Source: an uncultured Eubacteriales bacterium (lineage in GTDB: Bacteria > Bacillota > Clostridia > Oscillospirales > CAG-272). Taken from it: DNA of 64,000 nt. The notes beneath the pieces are model-generated. The model made no database searches. It was not told the DNA's origin and saw only the letters and a list, made by a program, of their open reading frames with translations. The stretch spans positions 1-64,000 of the forward strand of contig CAKSER010000004.1 of assembly GCA_934447715.1 (NCBI GenBank), read 5' to 3'. Position numbers and translations under genes: made by a program. Of the stretch, positions 51,816-60,329 are shown one piece after another. The number at the start of each line of letters is the position of its first letter. Position 1 is the stretch's first letter.

Positions 51816-52851
51816 ACGCACTGTAACGACATCGAGCATCGAGCAGACCGGTGCAATATTCGGCAGCTTTGATGCGAACATCAGAATAATCGAAAACGCC
51901 TACGGCGTAACGGTCGTAAACCGGGAATCCGACATTTCGGCAGGAAACGCCATCGTCATTTCCGGTTCTGACAAGGAAAGCGTCGAAAAGGCGGAGGCGG
52001 TCATTTCGTATCTTAAAAACATGGCATCCCTCGGCACCCCGATAGGAGAGCAGAATGTCGAATATGTCATCGGAATGATCAACGACGGAAAAAGGGACGA
52101 GCTTGATGAGCTTGACGATTCCTGCATCTGCATCACGATGCGCGGAAAGCCGATCAAGGCAAAGACCGTCGGACAGAGAAAATATGTCGACTCGATAAAG
52201 AACAACACGGTTGTCCTCGGCGTCGGCCCTGCCGGAACCGGAAAGACCTTTCTTGCCGTCGCAATGGCGGTAAAGGCTCTTCGGGCAAAGGAGGTCTCAA
52301 GGATAATCCTTACAAGACCGGCAGTCGAGGCAGGAGAAAGCCTCGGATTTCTTCCCGGCGACCTTCAGAGCAAAATCGACCCGTATCTGCGCCCTCTTTA
52401 CGATTCTCTTTATGAGATGATGGGTCCGGAAAACTACCAGAGGCAGGTGGAAAAGGGAGTTATCGAGATAGCTCCTCTTGCCTATATGAGAGGCAGAACG
52501 CTTGACGATTCGTTCATAATTCTTGACGAGGCGCAGAACACCACACCGGAGCAGATGAAAATGTTCCTTACAAGACTGGGGTTCAACTCAAAGGCAGTGG
52601 TCACAGGCGACATTACGCAGACCGATCTGCCGAGGGGAAAGAAATCCGGGCTTATAGAGGCAATGAACGTACTTTCCGGGATTGAGGGAATTGCAGTTCA
52701 CAACCTCACAGACAGAGATGTGGTTCGCCACAGACTCGTTCAGAAGATAATTATGGCTTACGACAAATATGAAAAGGAAAAGGCGGCAAGGAGCGGTCAT
52801 GAAGCAAGAGAAGGAAAAGACGGTAAAGCACGCTATCTATTCAAAAAATGA
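51808..52851 (+). CDS. phoH: PhoH-like ATPase
   Basis: ATG 51808 has AAGGA seven bases upstream. The 347-residue protein has an N-terminal KH-like region (about 1-110) and a P-loop ATPase domain with Walker A GPAGTGKT and Walker B FIILDEAQN, plus VVTGDITQTDLP. PhoH2-type proteins are linked to RNA metabolism. The adjacency to ybeY is conserved across bacteria and suggests a role in ribosome or RNA quality control. It overlaps ybeY by 53 bases. Confidence 0.92.
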   Translation: MIERTVTTSSIEQTGAIFGSFDANIRIIENAYGVTVVNRESDISAGNAIVISGSDKESVEKAEAVISYLKNMASLGTPIGEQNVEYVIGMINDGKRDELDELDDSCICITMRGKPIKAKTVGQRKYVDSIKNNTVVLGVGPAGTGKTFLAVAMAVKALRAKEVSRIILTRPAVEAGESLGFLPGDLQSKIDPYLRPLYDSLYEMMGPENYQRQVEKGVIEIAPLAYMRGRTLDDSFIILDEAQNTTPEQMKMFLTRLGFNSKAVVTGDITQTDLPRGKKSGLIEAMNVLSGIEGIAVHNLTDRDVVRHRLVQKIIMAYDKYEKEKAARSGHEAREGKDGKARYLFKK

Positions 52852-53299
52852 GCAGGACAAGCTCATACTCACCCCAAAGCTGAGGGCTCTTGTAAAGAAG
52901 GCAATACGGGCAGCTCTTGACTATGAGCATTTCGACTGCCCTGCGGAGATTTCGGTCACCTTTACCGACAACGAAAAGATTCATCTTTTAAACCGCGAAT
53001 ACCGCGGCGTCGACCGACCGACGGATGTTTTGTCCTTCCCTCTTATGGAGGACACCGATAATTATGAAGCTTTGCAGGACGGCGAGCCGGTTGCGCTCGG
53101 GGATATCGTCATCTCGCTTGAAAGAGCCGACGAGCAGGCAAAGGAGTTCGGTCACAGCCTCGAAAGAGAGGTTGCCTTCCTTGCCGTCCACTCTGTTCTG
53201 CACCTTTTAGGCTACGATCACGAGACATCAAAGGAGGACGAAAAAGACATGTTCGAAAGACAGGGAAAAATCCTTGAAACGATAGGGCTTACAAGATAA
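52799..53299 (+). CDS. ybeY: Endoribonuclease YbeY (rRNA maturation)
   Basis: ATG 52799 has AAGGAG five bases upstream; a start at 52769 lacks one. The 166-residue metalloprotein has the zinc motif HSVLHLLGYDHETSKED (HxxxHxxGYDH) and RGVDRPTDVLSFP, both family-specific. It matures the 3' end of 16S rRNA and takes part in ribosome quality control. The N-terminus overlaps the end of phoH. Confidence 0.94.
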   Translation: MKQEKEKTVKHAIYSKNEQDKLILTPKLRALVKKAIRAALDYEHFDCPAEISVTFTDNEKIHLLNREYRGVDRPTDVLSFPLMEDTDNYEALQDGEPVALGDIVISLERADEQAKEFGHSLEREVAFLAVHSVLHLLGYDHETSKEDEKDMFERQGKILETIGLTR

Positions 53300-53434
53300 A
53301 TCGGAACAGACCGGAATAAACAAAAAGACGTAAAACATAAAAAGAGCTGTTTTCGGGCGGAAGACAGCAGAAAAAAGAAAGGATGGCTTTTGGGCTTAGG
53401 ATATCCTCAGCTTGAGCACAAATAAAGATATAAT

Positions 53435-54325
53435 ATGAAAACAGGATTCATTGCCATAATCGGACGGCCCAATGTGGGCAAATCCACACTTTTAAACGCG
53501 CTGCTTGGCGAAAAGGTCGCGATTGTTTCAAACAAGCCGCAGACGACGAGAACAAGAATTACCGGAATTCTTACAAAGGGAGAAAACCAGTACGTTTTCC
53601 TTGACACACCGGGAATCCATACGCCGCACAACAAGCTCGGACAGTACATGGCAAAGGCGATATCGACAACAATTGCGGATGTTGATTCTGCAATCCTTGT
53701 AGTCGAGGCAGGACACAAGCCGGGCGATGTTGAACTGTCCGCGATCCAGCGCGTAAAGGACAGAAAGCTACCCTGCTTACTGGTTATCAACAAGATCGAC
53801 GCGGTAAACGGCGAGCAGGTCGGTCAGACAATCGAATTTTACAAGGATCTTTATGACTTTTCCTCGATTATTCCGATCAGCGCGCTGAAAAACAAGGGTG
53901 TTGACATTGTTCTTGACGAATGCGGTCAGTTCATGAAGGACGGCGAGTGGCACTTCGACGAGGACGAGCTTACAGATCAGCCGGAAAGGCAGATTGCAGC
54001 CGAGATAATCAGAGAAAAGATTCTGCGCACAATGAACGACGAGATTCCTCACGGAATTGCGGTCACGATCGAGCAGTTTGACGAAAGCCCGAAGCTTCTT
54101 TCGATATATGCAACAATCTACTGCGAAAGAGAATCCCACAAGAGGATCATCATCGGAAAGCAGGGTGCGATGCTGAAACGGATCGGCTCGTATGCAAGAG
54201 AGGACATGGAGGCGTTTTTCGGAATCAAGGTCTATTTAAACCTCTGGGTCAAGGTAAAGGAAAACTGGAGAGAAAACGAAATGACCATGCACAACCTCGG
54301 CTTTAACCAGAAGGATCTTACTTAA
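53435..54325 (+). CDS. era: GTPase Era
   Basis: A 296-residue GTPase with an N-terminal G domain (GRPNVGKST, switch TTRTRITG, DTPGIH, NKID) and a C-terminal KH domain (IIIGKQGAMLKRIG) that binds 16S rRNA during 30S assembly. It follows ybeY after 135 bases. No clear ribosome binding site precedes the ATG; the sequence directly before it is ATATAAT. The N-terminus KTGFIAIIGRPNVG fits the family, so the start is still likely correct. Confidence 0.95.
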   Translation: MKTGFIAIIGRPNVGKSTLLNALLGEKVAIVSNKPQTTRTRITGILTKGENQYVFLDTPGIHTPHNKLGQYMAKAISTTIADVDSAILVVEAGHKPGDVELSAIQRVKDRKLPCLLVINKIDAVNGEQVGQTIEFYKDLYDFSSIIPISALKNKGVDIVLDECGQFMKDGEWHFDEDELTDQPERQIAAEIIREKILRTMNDEIPHGIAVTIEQFDESPKLLSIYATIYCERESHKRIIIGKQGAMLKRIGSYAREDMEAFFGIKVYLNLWVKVKENWRENEMTMHNLGFNQKDLT

Positions 54326-54326
54326 A

Positions 54327-55115
54327 ATGCTGCAGTCAATCCCGGGTCTTGTAATAGGAGAATCGGTCTACGGAGAGGGGCTTATCTGCCTTACGGTTCT
54401 TACCGCGAAAAAAGGAAAGATCACGGTATTTACAAAATATTCGAAAAGCTCAAAATCAAAGAATCTTGCGGCGGCTCAGCTTCTCTGCTACAGCGAATTT
54501 GTCCTTTACGAAAAGAAGGATGTATACTGGCTTAAGGAAGCGTCTATTATCGAGTTTTTCTTCAATATCCGAAAGGATATCGGCTCGAACCTGTTTGCGT
54601 ACTATATTATTGATGTCGCAAGGGCGGTTTGCGTGGAAAACTCGGACGAAAGCGAAATGCTTTCACTTACATTAAACACGCTTTATATGATATCAAAGGA
54701 AAACAAAAAAAAGTCTGACAGGCTGATCCGCGCCGCATTCGAAATCAGATGCGCGGTGATCTGCGGCTTTACGCCCGAGCTTTCCGGGTGCGCCGACTGC
54801 GGCAGAACCGACTTTTCGGGCTCACGGCTGTATCTTGATATCATGAACGGCGTTTTAAGATGCTCGGGTTGCCTTGACAAGGCGCAGGATACACCGGAAA
54901 AATACGACACAGGAACATCGACCCTGCTGCTTGCTGTCGAGCCGGAGGTACTTGAGGCTTTAAGATATGTTACAGGCTGCGACCCGAAAAGAATCTTCTC
55001 CTTTTCGCTTTCCGAAAAGGCAGAGGCAGAGCTTTCGGTAATTGCCGAAAAATATCTTTTAAATCACCTTGAAAGAGGCTTTGAATCACTTAATATATAC
55101 AAAACAATAGGATAA
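54327..55115 (+). CDS. recO: DNA repair protein RecO
   Basis: A 262-residue protein that loads RecA at gaps by displacing SSB with RecR. An N-terminal OB fold (GLVIGESVYGEGLICLTVLT) is followed by a helical domain and a zinc ribbon with CADC at about 150 and CSGC at about 173. It begins one base after the era stop, and mutS2 follows by 28 bases, so the three are co-transcribed. Confidence 0.92.
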   Translation: MLQSIPGLVIGESVYGEGLICLTVLTAKKGKITVFTKYSKSSKSKNLAAAQLLCYSEFVLYEKKDVYWLKEASIIEFFFNIRKDIGSNLFAYYIIDVARAVCVENSDESEMLSLTLNTLYMISKENKKKSDRLIRAAFEIRCAVICGFTPELSGCADCGRTDFSGSRLYLDIMNGVLRCSGCLDKAQDTPEKYDTGTSTLLLAVEPEVLEALRYVTGCDPKRIFSFSLSEKAEAELSVIAEKYLLNHLERGFESLNIYKTIG

Positions 55116-55143
55116 AAACTCCAAAAAAACGGAGATATTGAAA

Positions 55144-57555
55144 TTGGGAAGAACAAACTACGAAAAAGCGATTTATACGCTTGAATTTGACAAAATACAG
55201 GACATGCTTGCCGCGGTCGCCCAGACCGACGGCGCAAAGGCAGAGGCTTTGAGGCTGATGCCGGATTCCGACGCATATCAGATCAAAAGACGGCTTCAAA
55301 AGACAACAGAGGCAAGAAACCTGATTGCGGCAAAGGGAACACCGCCTTTCGGCAGGGTTGTCGACATCTGTGCGGCAGCCGACCGGGCGGAAAAGGGCGC
55401 GGTGCTCAACACAAAGGAGCTTGTCGACACGGCGGAGATCTTCCGTACGGCAAGAGCTCTTCTTGACTACTTCAGCACCGCAAAAAAGCCGGAGGACGGG
55501 CAAAGCGTTCTTTCGGAGCTCTTTGACATGCTCCACACAGACAGAGCATACGAGGAAAGGATCAGGCATGTCATCATAGCAGAGGACATGATTGCCGACG
55601 AGGCAAGCCCTGCCCTTGCAGACATACGCCGCAAGATCAAGCAGACCGGCGTAAAGATTAAGGAAACGCTCCAGAGCTATGTAAGCGGCAGCTATTCGAA
55701 GTATCTTCAGGACAACATTGTTACAATGCGCAACGGAAGATATGTAATTCCGGTAAAATCCGAGCACAAGAGCGAGATCAAGGGACTTGTTCACGACACC
55801 TCGGCATCCGGAGCAACCTTTTTCATCGAGCCGATGTCGGTTGTAAACGCCAACAACGAGCTGAAGGCACTGTTAAGCAGCGAAACGCATGAAATCGAAA
55901 GGATTCTTGCCGAGCTTTCGGCTGACTGCGCCGACAGAGCAGATCTTCTTACTCTCAACTACAGAATAATTACCGAAATCGCATTTGTATTTGCAAAGGG
56001 CGATCTTTCATACAGAATGAAAGCTACCGAGCCGTATGTAAACGACGAAAAGCGATATATGAATCTTGTAAAGGCCCGGCATCCGCTGATCGACCAGAGC
56101 AAGGTCGTACCGATTTCGGTTTCGCTCGGCGGAGATTTTGACACGGTCGTTATCACGGGACCAAACACCGGAGGAAAAACCGTTGCATTAAAGACACTCG
56201 GTCTGTTTTCGCTCATGGCGCAGGCAGGGCTTCACATTCCGTGCGACGAGGGCTCGGAGGTCTGCGTTTTCGACCAGATTCTTTCGGATATCGGCGATGA
56301 GCAGAGCATCGAGCAGTCGCTTTCGACATTCTCATCTCACATGGTAAACATCGTTGGGATTCTTGACTGCATAACAGACCGCTCTCTTGTCCTTTTTGAC
56401 GAGCTCGGCGCGGGAACCGACCCGACCGAGGGAGCCTCGCTTGCAATCTCGATTATCGAAAGGGTAAGAGAGGTCGGCGCACTCTGCGCTGCGACAACAC
56501 ACTATGCCGAAATGAAGGCATATGCGCTCGAAACAGACGGGGTAATCAACGCCTCCTGTGAGTTCGATGTGGAAACTCTTAAGCCGACCTACCGGCTTAT
56601 AATCGGCACTCCCGGCAAATCAAACGCCTTTGCAATCTCACTTAAGCTCGGAATCGACAAGGATATCATAAAAAGAGCAAAGGAGCATATCAACTCGGAC
56701 GACAAGAAGTTCGAATATGTAATCTCCAGACTCGAAAAGAGCCGGATTGACATGGAGCGTCAGAGAGATGAGGCAAAAAAGAGCCGGCTTGAATTTGAGG
56801 AGTTCCGGAAGGCAGAGGAAAAGAAGCTGAAGGACATGATCGCCTCAAAGGAAAAGGAGCTCGATGCCGCAACCGAAAAGGCTGCAAGGATGATCGAAAG
56901 CGCAAGGGCAACCAGCGACTTTGTCATGGAGCAGCTTGAGGCGGTAAAGAAGAAGCAGAATTCAAAAAGCTTCGCGACCGAGCTTGACAAGGCAAGGGCA
57001 GACATCAGACGCGAGCTGCGCGCCGGAAGGGATGCGGTAAATCCGGTCACCGAAAGAAGCGCCGAGGACGAAAACTATGTCCTGCCGAGAGACCTTCGCA
57101 GCGGAGACAGGGTTCTGATCATCAATATCGGCAAGGAGGGAGTTCTAATCGACAATCCCTCAAAGGACGGAGAGGTAAATGTCCAGTCCGGCATGCTGAA
57201 AACCAGAACAAACATCAAGAACCTCAAGCTTATAGAGGAGGCTTCGACGATCACAACCGCGGAGAAAAAGAATCTGAACGCGTCAAAATACCGTGCGATA
57301 GTCAGCCACAATTTCTCTCCGTCGCTTGACCTGCGCGGTCAGACGGGAGACGATGCGTGGTTTACCGTTGACAAGTACCTCGACGAGGCAAAGATCGCAA
57401 AGGCAGGCTCTGTCACGCTGATTCACGGCAAGGGCACCGGAGCGCTCCGCAACTCGCTCTGGAAGCGCCTTAAAGCCGACCAGAGAGTAAAGAGCTTTCG
57501 CGCCGGTCTTTACGGCGAGGGAGACACCGGGGTTACCGTGGTGGAAATAAAGTAA
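55144..57555 (+). CDS. mutS2: MutS2 endonuclease/ribosome-rescue ATPase
   Basis: TTG 55144 lies nine bases after GGAG; another TTG two codons earlier (55138) is only three bases away. The 803-residue protein lacks the MutS mismatch domain. It has core helices, the ATPase with Walker A GPNTGGKT and Walker B VLFDELGAGTDP, a long coiled coil (about 510-630), a KOW-like region and a C-terminal Smr nuclease domain with LDLRGQ and HGKGTGALR. MutS2 suppresses recombination and in Bacillus splits collided ribosomes. Confidence 0.94.
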   Translation: MGRTNYEKAIYTLEFDKIQDMLAAVAQTDGAKAEALRLMPDSDAYQIKRRLQKTTEARNLIAAKGTPPFGRVVDICAAADRAEKGAVLNTKELVDTAEIFRTARALLDYFSTAKKPEDGQSVLSELFDMLHTDRAYEERIRHVIIAEDMIADEASPALADIRRKIKQTGVKIKETLQSYVSGSYSKYLQDNIVTMRNGRYVIPVKSEHKSEIKGLVHDTSASGATFFIEPMSVVNANNELKALLSSETHEIERILAELSADCADRADLLTLNYRIITEIAFVFAKGDLSYRMKATEPYVNDEKRYMNLVKARHPLIDQSKVVPISVSLGGDFDTVVITGPNTGGKTVALKTLGLFSLMAQAGLHIPCDEGSEVCVFDQILSDIGDEQSIEQSLSTFSSHMVNIVGILDCITDRSLVLFDELGAGTDPTEGASLAISIIERVREVGALCAATTHYAEMKAYALETDGVINASCEFDVETLKPTYRLIIGTPGKSNAFAISLKLGIDKDIIKRAKEHINSDDKKFEYVISRLEKSRIDMERQRDEAKKSRLEFEEFRKAEEKKLKDMIASKEKELDAATEKAARMIESARATSDFVMEQLEAVKKKQNSKSFATELDKARADIRRELRAGRDAVNPVTERSAEDENYVLPRDLRSGDRVLIINIGKEGVLIDNPSKDGEVNVQSGMLKTRTNIKNLKLIEEASTITTAEKKNLNASKYRAIVSHNFSPSLDLRGQTGDDAWFTVDKYLDEAKIAKAGSVTLIHGKGTGALRNSLWKRLKADQRVKSFRAGLYGEGDTGVTVVEIK

Positions 57556-57610
57556 AAGTAAAATTAAAATTAAAATTATATTATGATAAATTGATAACGG
57601 AGGCAACAAA

Positions 57611-59077
57611 ATGAAATATCTTGCAATCGACCTCGGAGCATCGAGCGGAAGAGGCATTATCGGCGAGTTTAACGGAGACAAGCTGTCGCTAAGAGAAATT
57701 CACCGTTTTTCAAACGATCCGGTGACCTTAAACGGCTCGCTTCATTGGGATATTCTTCGTATCCTGTTTGAAATCAAGAACGCAATCGGAAAGTGCGCAA
57801 TATCGGATGATGCCGACACAAGCAGCATTGCAATCGACACATGGGGTGTTGACTATGGCCTACTTGACAAAAACGGCAGACTGCTCGGAAATCCGTATCA
57901 CTACCGCAATGACCGCACCGAGGGAATTCAGGAAAAGGTGTTCGATATAGTTCCCGGCAAGGAGGTATATTCAAGAACCGGAATTCAGTTCATGAATTTC
58001 AATACCCTTTTCCAGCTTCGTGCAGAGCTGCTCGAAAACCCAAAGGCGTTTGATCAGGCAGACAAGCTGCTTTTCACCCCGGATCTGCTCGGCTATTTCC
58101 TTACCGGAGAAAAGCAGACGGAGTACACAATCGCATCGACAGGTGCGCTTCTTAACGCAAAGACAAGAGACTGGGATTTTGAGCTGATGAAGAAACTCGG
58201 CATTCCCGAAAGAATCTTTACCGATATTTCGATGCCCGGCTCTGTTGTCGGAAGCATCCTCCCCTCTATTACCGAGGAGTACGGCGGAAAGTTCAAGGCG
58301 AAGGTTGTCCACGCGGCAGCTCACGACACCGCAAGCGCGGTTGTCGCCGTCCCTGCGGAAAAGGATGACTTCGTTTACATAAGCTCCGGAACCTGGTCGC
58401 TTATGGGCACAGAACTCGACGAACCGAACACCTCCGAAAAATCCTTTGAATATGCCTTTACAAACGAGGGCGGATACGGCAGAAAGATCAGATATTTAAA
58501 GAACATCATGGGACTGTGGCTCGAGCAGGAATCAAGACGCCAGTGGGCAAGAGAGGGAACAAAGGTTTCCTACGACGAGCTTTCCGACATGGCAATGAGC
58601 TCAAAGCCGCTTCAGTGCCTCATCAACCCTGCCGACCAGATATTCTCCGCTCCCGGAAACATGCCGAAGCGCATAGCCGACTATTGCCGCAATTCCGGAC
58701 AGCATGTGCCGGAAAACATGGGCGAGATCGTCCGCTGCATCTTCGACAGCCTTGCAATGATGTACCGCCACACAGCAGAGCAGATTGACGCAGTCAAGGG
58801 ACACCGCACTCCGTTTATCAATATCGTCGGCGGAGGAACAAAGGAAAAGCCGCTCTGCCAGCTTGCAGCAGATGCCTGCGGACGCCCGGTTATCGCCGGT
58901 CCGACAGAGGCAACCGCAATCGGAAACATTGCAGTTCAGGCAATCGCAAACGGCGAGATCAAGGATCTTTCCGAGGCTCGTCAGGTCGTTCGCCGCTCGT
59001 TCGACGTTGCGGAATACGAGCCGAAGGACACCGAAATGTGGGATGAGGCTTACGAAAGATTCCTCAAGCTGTTCTGA
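57611..59077 (+). CDS. rhaB: L-rhamnulokinase
   Basis: A 488-residue FGGY-family kinase that phosphorylates L-rhamnulose to the 1-phosphate. DLGASSGRG at 7-15 is the phosphate-binding loop. IAIDTWGVDYGLLD and NDRTEG are RhaB-specific. AHDTASAVVAVPA carries the catalytic Asp, and GGGTKEKPLCQLAADA the adenosine site. GGAGG precedes the ATG. No other rhamnose gene is adjacent, so the pathway partners lie elsewhere. A terminator follows. Confidence 0.92.
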   Translation: MKYLAIDLGASSGRGIIGEFNGDKLSLREIHRFSNDPVTLNGSLHWDILRILFEIKNAIGKCAISDDADTSSIAIDTWGVDYGLLDKNGRLLGNPYHYRNDRTEGIQEKVFDIVPGKEVYSRTGIQFMNFNTLFQLRAELLENPKAFDQADKLLFTPDLLGYFLTGEKQTEYTIASTGALLNAKTRDWDFELMKKLGIPERIFTDISMPGSVVGSILPSITEEYGGKFKAKVVHAAAHDTASAVVAVPAEKDDFVYISSGTWSLMGTELDEPNTSEKSFEYAFTNEGGYGRKIRYLKNIMGLWLEQESRRQWAREGTKVSYDELSDMAMSSKPLQCLINPADQIFSAPGNMPKRIADYCRNSGQHVPENMGEIVRCIFDSLAMMYRHTAEQIDAVKGHRTPFINIVGGGTKEKPLCQLAADACGRPVIAGPTEATAIGNIAVQAIANGEIKDLSEARQVVRRSFDVAEYEPKDTEMWDEAYERFLKLF

Positions 59078-59121
59078 TTTCTTTGCCGGCTTTCAAATTC
59101 CAAGCTGACCGGATATAAAGC

Positions 59122-59170
59122 AAGCCGGACATACAGTGAAAAATCTGTATGTCCGGCTTTTATTTTTTCT
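59122..59170 (+). terminator. Intrinsic terminator after rhaB
   Basis: A perfect 15-bp stem (59122-59136 with 59145-59159) and an eight-base loop are followed by a long T-rich tract. Confidence 0.93.
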
Positions 59171-59264
59171 TTCAGCCGCATTTCTGCCGTTCTGCGCAAG
59201 CTGTCTTATCTTCCGCCTTGCTTTGCACACCCTCCGGTGCGCTGCTCAGGCCGAGTCTGCGCCT

Positions 59265-59756
59265 TTAAGTGCCGCTTTCCTTTTCGCCGCTTTTTTCTTT
59301 TATGATATCGTCAATAATCCCGGCAGCGTCCTCTATAAACCTGAGGCACGGGCGCTTTTTATAGTACTCGGCATCTCTTACCGACGGAATCGGAGAATCG
59401 TCCGCCTTAAGCCCCACAAGAAGCTCACGGCAGATAATCGTATTGTGCTTTTCCTTAAATTTTGCGGCGATTTTCTGAACAAGAGCATAATGCCTGCCCT
59501 TTGCGTCGATATCGGTATTTGAGGTATAGCCATACAGCAGCCCGACTATCATAAATGCCGCGCTCATCGAGCCGCAGACCTCCCTCATTCTTCCCATTCC
59601 GCCTCCAAACGACGAGGAAAGCTTAAGCGAGGTCTCAAGGTCAAGCCCTGTAACATCACGAAACGCGCAGAAAACCGACTGTGCGCAGTTATATCCCGAA
59701 AGGAACAGGTCGCCTGCCTCCTTTACATGATCGATTTTTTCATCCTTGTCCTTCAT
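59265..59756 (-). CDS. C_GCAxxG_C_C family probable redox protein
   Basis: A 163-residue protein with the family signature GYNCAQSVFCAF, FGGGMGRMREVCGS and a later cysteine in KRPCLRFI, giving the C-GCAxxG-C-C pattern shifted to NCAQSV. Family members are thought to be redox-active and are common in anaerobes. It is followed at some distance by spoIIID upstream on the same strand, but no functional link is evident. Confidence 0.82.
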   Translation of the reverse strand: MKDKDEKIDHVKEAGDLFLSGYNCAQSVFCAFRDVTGLDLETSLKLSSSFGGGMGRMREVCGSMSAAFMIVGLLYGYTSNTDIDAKGRHYALVQKIAAKFKEKHNTIICRELLVGLKADDSPIPSVRDAEYYKKRPCLRFIEDAAGIIDDIIKEKSGEKESGT

Positions 59757-59799
59757 ATATAAGCCTCTTCTTTTTTACATCCGGCTTTAATGCCTATTA

Positions 59800-60120
59800 T
59801 CAGCCTTTTTGCTTCTTTTTCTGTCCCGTTTTCGGATTCCTTTCAGGCTCTTTTTTCGGTTCCTTCAGGGAAAGATATTTTCTCTTTGTAGCCTCTCCGC
59901 CCCTTAAATGCCTTTCCGCCTTGTTTTTGTCAAGCACCGCCTTGACCGCTGAGAACAGCGGCGGATTTGTCTTACAGAGCCTTTCGGTAAGGTCCTTATG
60001 TACGGTGGATTTGCTGATTCCGAAATACAGAGCGGTCGCGCGGACCGTTGTATTGTTTCTTACCAGATAGTCCGCAAGGAGCTCGCATCGCTTACGTCCG
60101 TAATCGCTTATCACAATCAT
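59800..60120 (-). CDS. spoIIID: Sporulation transcription regulator SpoIIID
   Basis: ATG 60120 has GAGGA nine bases upstream; a TTG nine bases earlier abuts it. The helix-turn-helix VRATALYFGISKSTVHKDLTERL and the following KNKAERHLRGGEATKRKY are nearly invariant in SpoIIID. The protein (106 residues) is longer than the usual 90 or so, due to a basic Lys/Glu/Pro-rich tail. It controls mother-cell genes with sigma-E. A sigma-E-like promoter lies just upstream. Confidence 0.94.
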   Translation of the reverse strand: MIVISDYGRKRCELLADYLVRNNTTVRATALYFGISKSTVHKDLTERLCKTNPPLFSAVKAVLDKNKAERHLRGGEATKRKYLSLKEPKKEPERNPKTGQKKKQKG

Positions 60121-60150
60121 ATGTACCAATCCTCTGTTCGGTTTTAGTAC

Positions 60151-60179
60151 ATTCTATGAGAGCAAAGCCGGCACTATGA
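60151..60179 (-). promoter_or_regulatory. Probable sigma-E promoter of spoIIID
   Basis: On the minus strand TCATA (60179-60175) and CATAGAAT (60158-60151) are 16 bases apart, matching the sigma-E pattern ATA-N16-18-CATAnnnT. spoIIID is a sigma-E gene in Bacillus. Confidence 0.65.
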
Positions 60180-60188
60180 CGAAAAGCG

Positions 60189-60309
60189 AAAAAGGAGCCG
60201 GATCGGCTTGTACACACTCCCTACATAGATCGCTCCACGCGGACTGCCGCTACACGGCATCACGGATTTCCTCCACGCCGGCTGCGTACAAGCCAAAGCA
60301 CGTCTCCTT
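60189..60309 (-). ncRNA. Structured RNA element between purA and spoIIID (candidate attenuator or small RNA)
   Basis: On the minus strand GGAG near the start and CTCC near the end can close a stem. Inside it GGCTTGTAC (60294-60286) pairs with GTACAAGCC (60213-60205), nine perfect pairs, and TGCCG/CGGCA forms an inner hairpin. The last AAGCC can instead form AGCCG-ATC-CGGCT followed by CCTTTTT, a short terminator. The two folds exclude each other. The class is unknown; it does not match riboswitch motifs I know. Confidence 0.45.
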
Positions 60310-60329
60310 TTATTCAGCTTCAAAAAAGC

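Noticed and set aside
53411..53437. Leaderless promoter for era based on TATAAT directly before its ATG
   Set aside because: The start of transcription would fall inside the gene and no -35 box lies at proper spacing, so the TATAAT is probably chance.
60189..60309. 6S RNA
   Set aside because: The element is much shorter than usual 6S RNA and lacks a large central bubble between two long helices.
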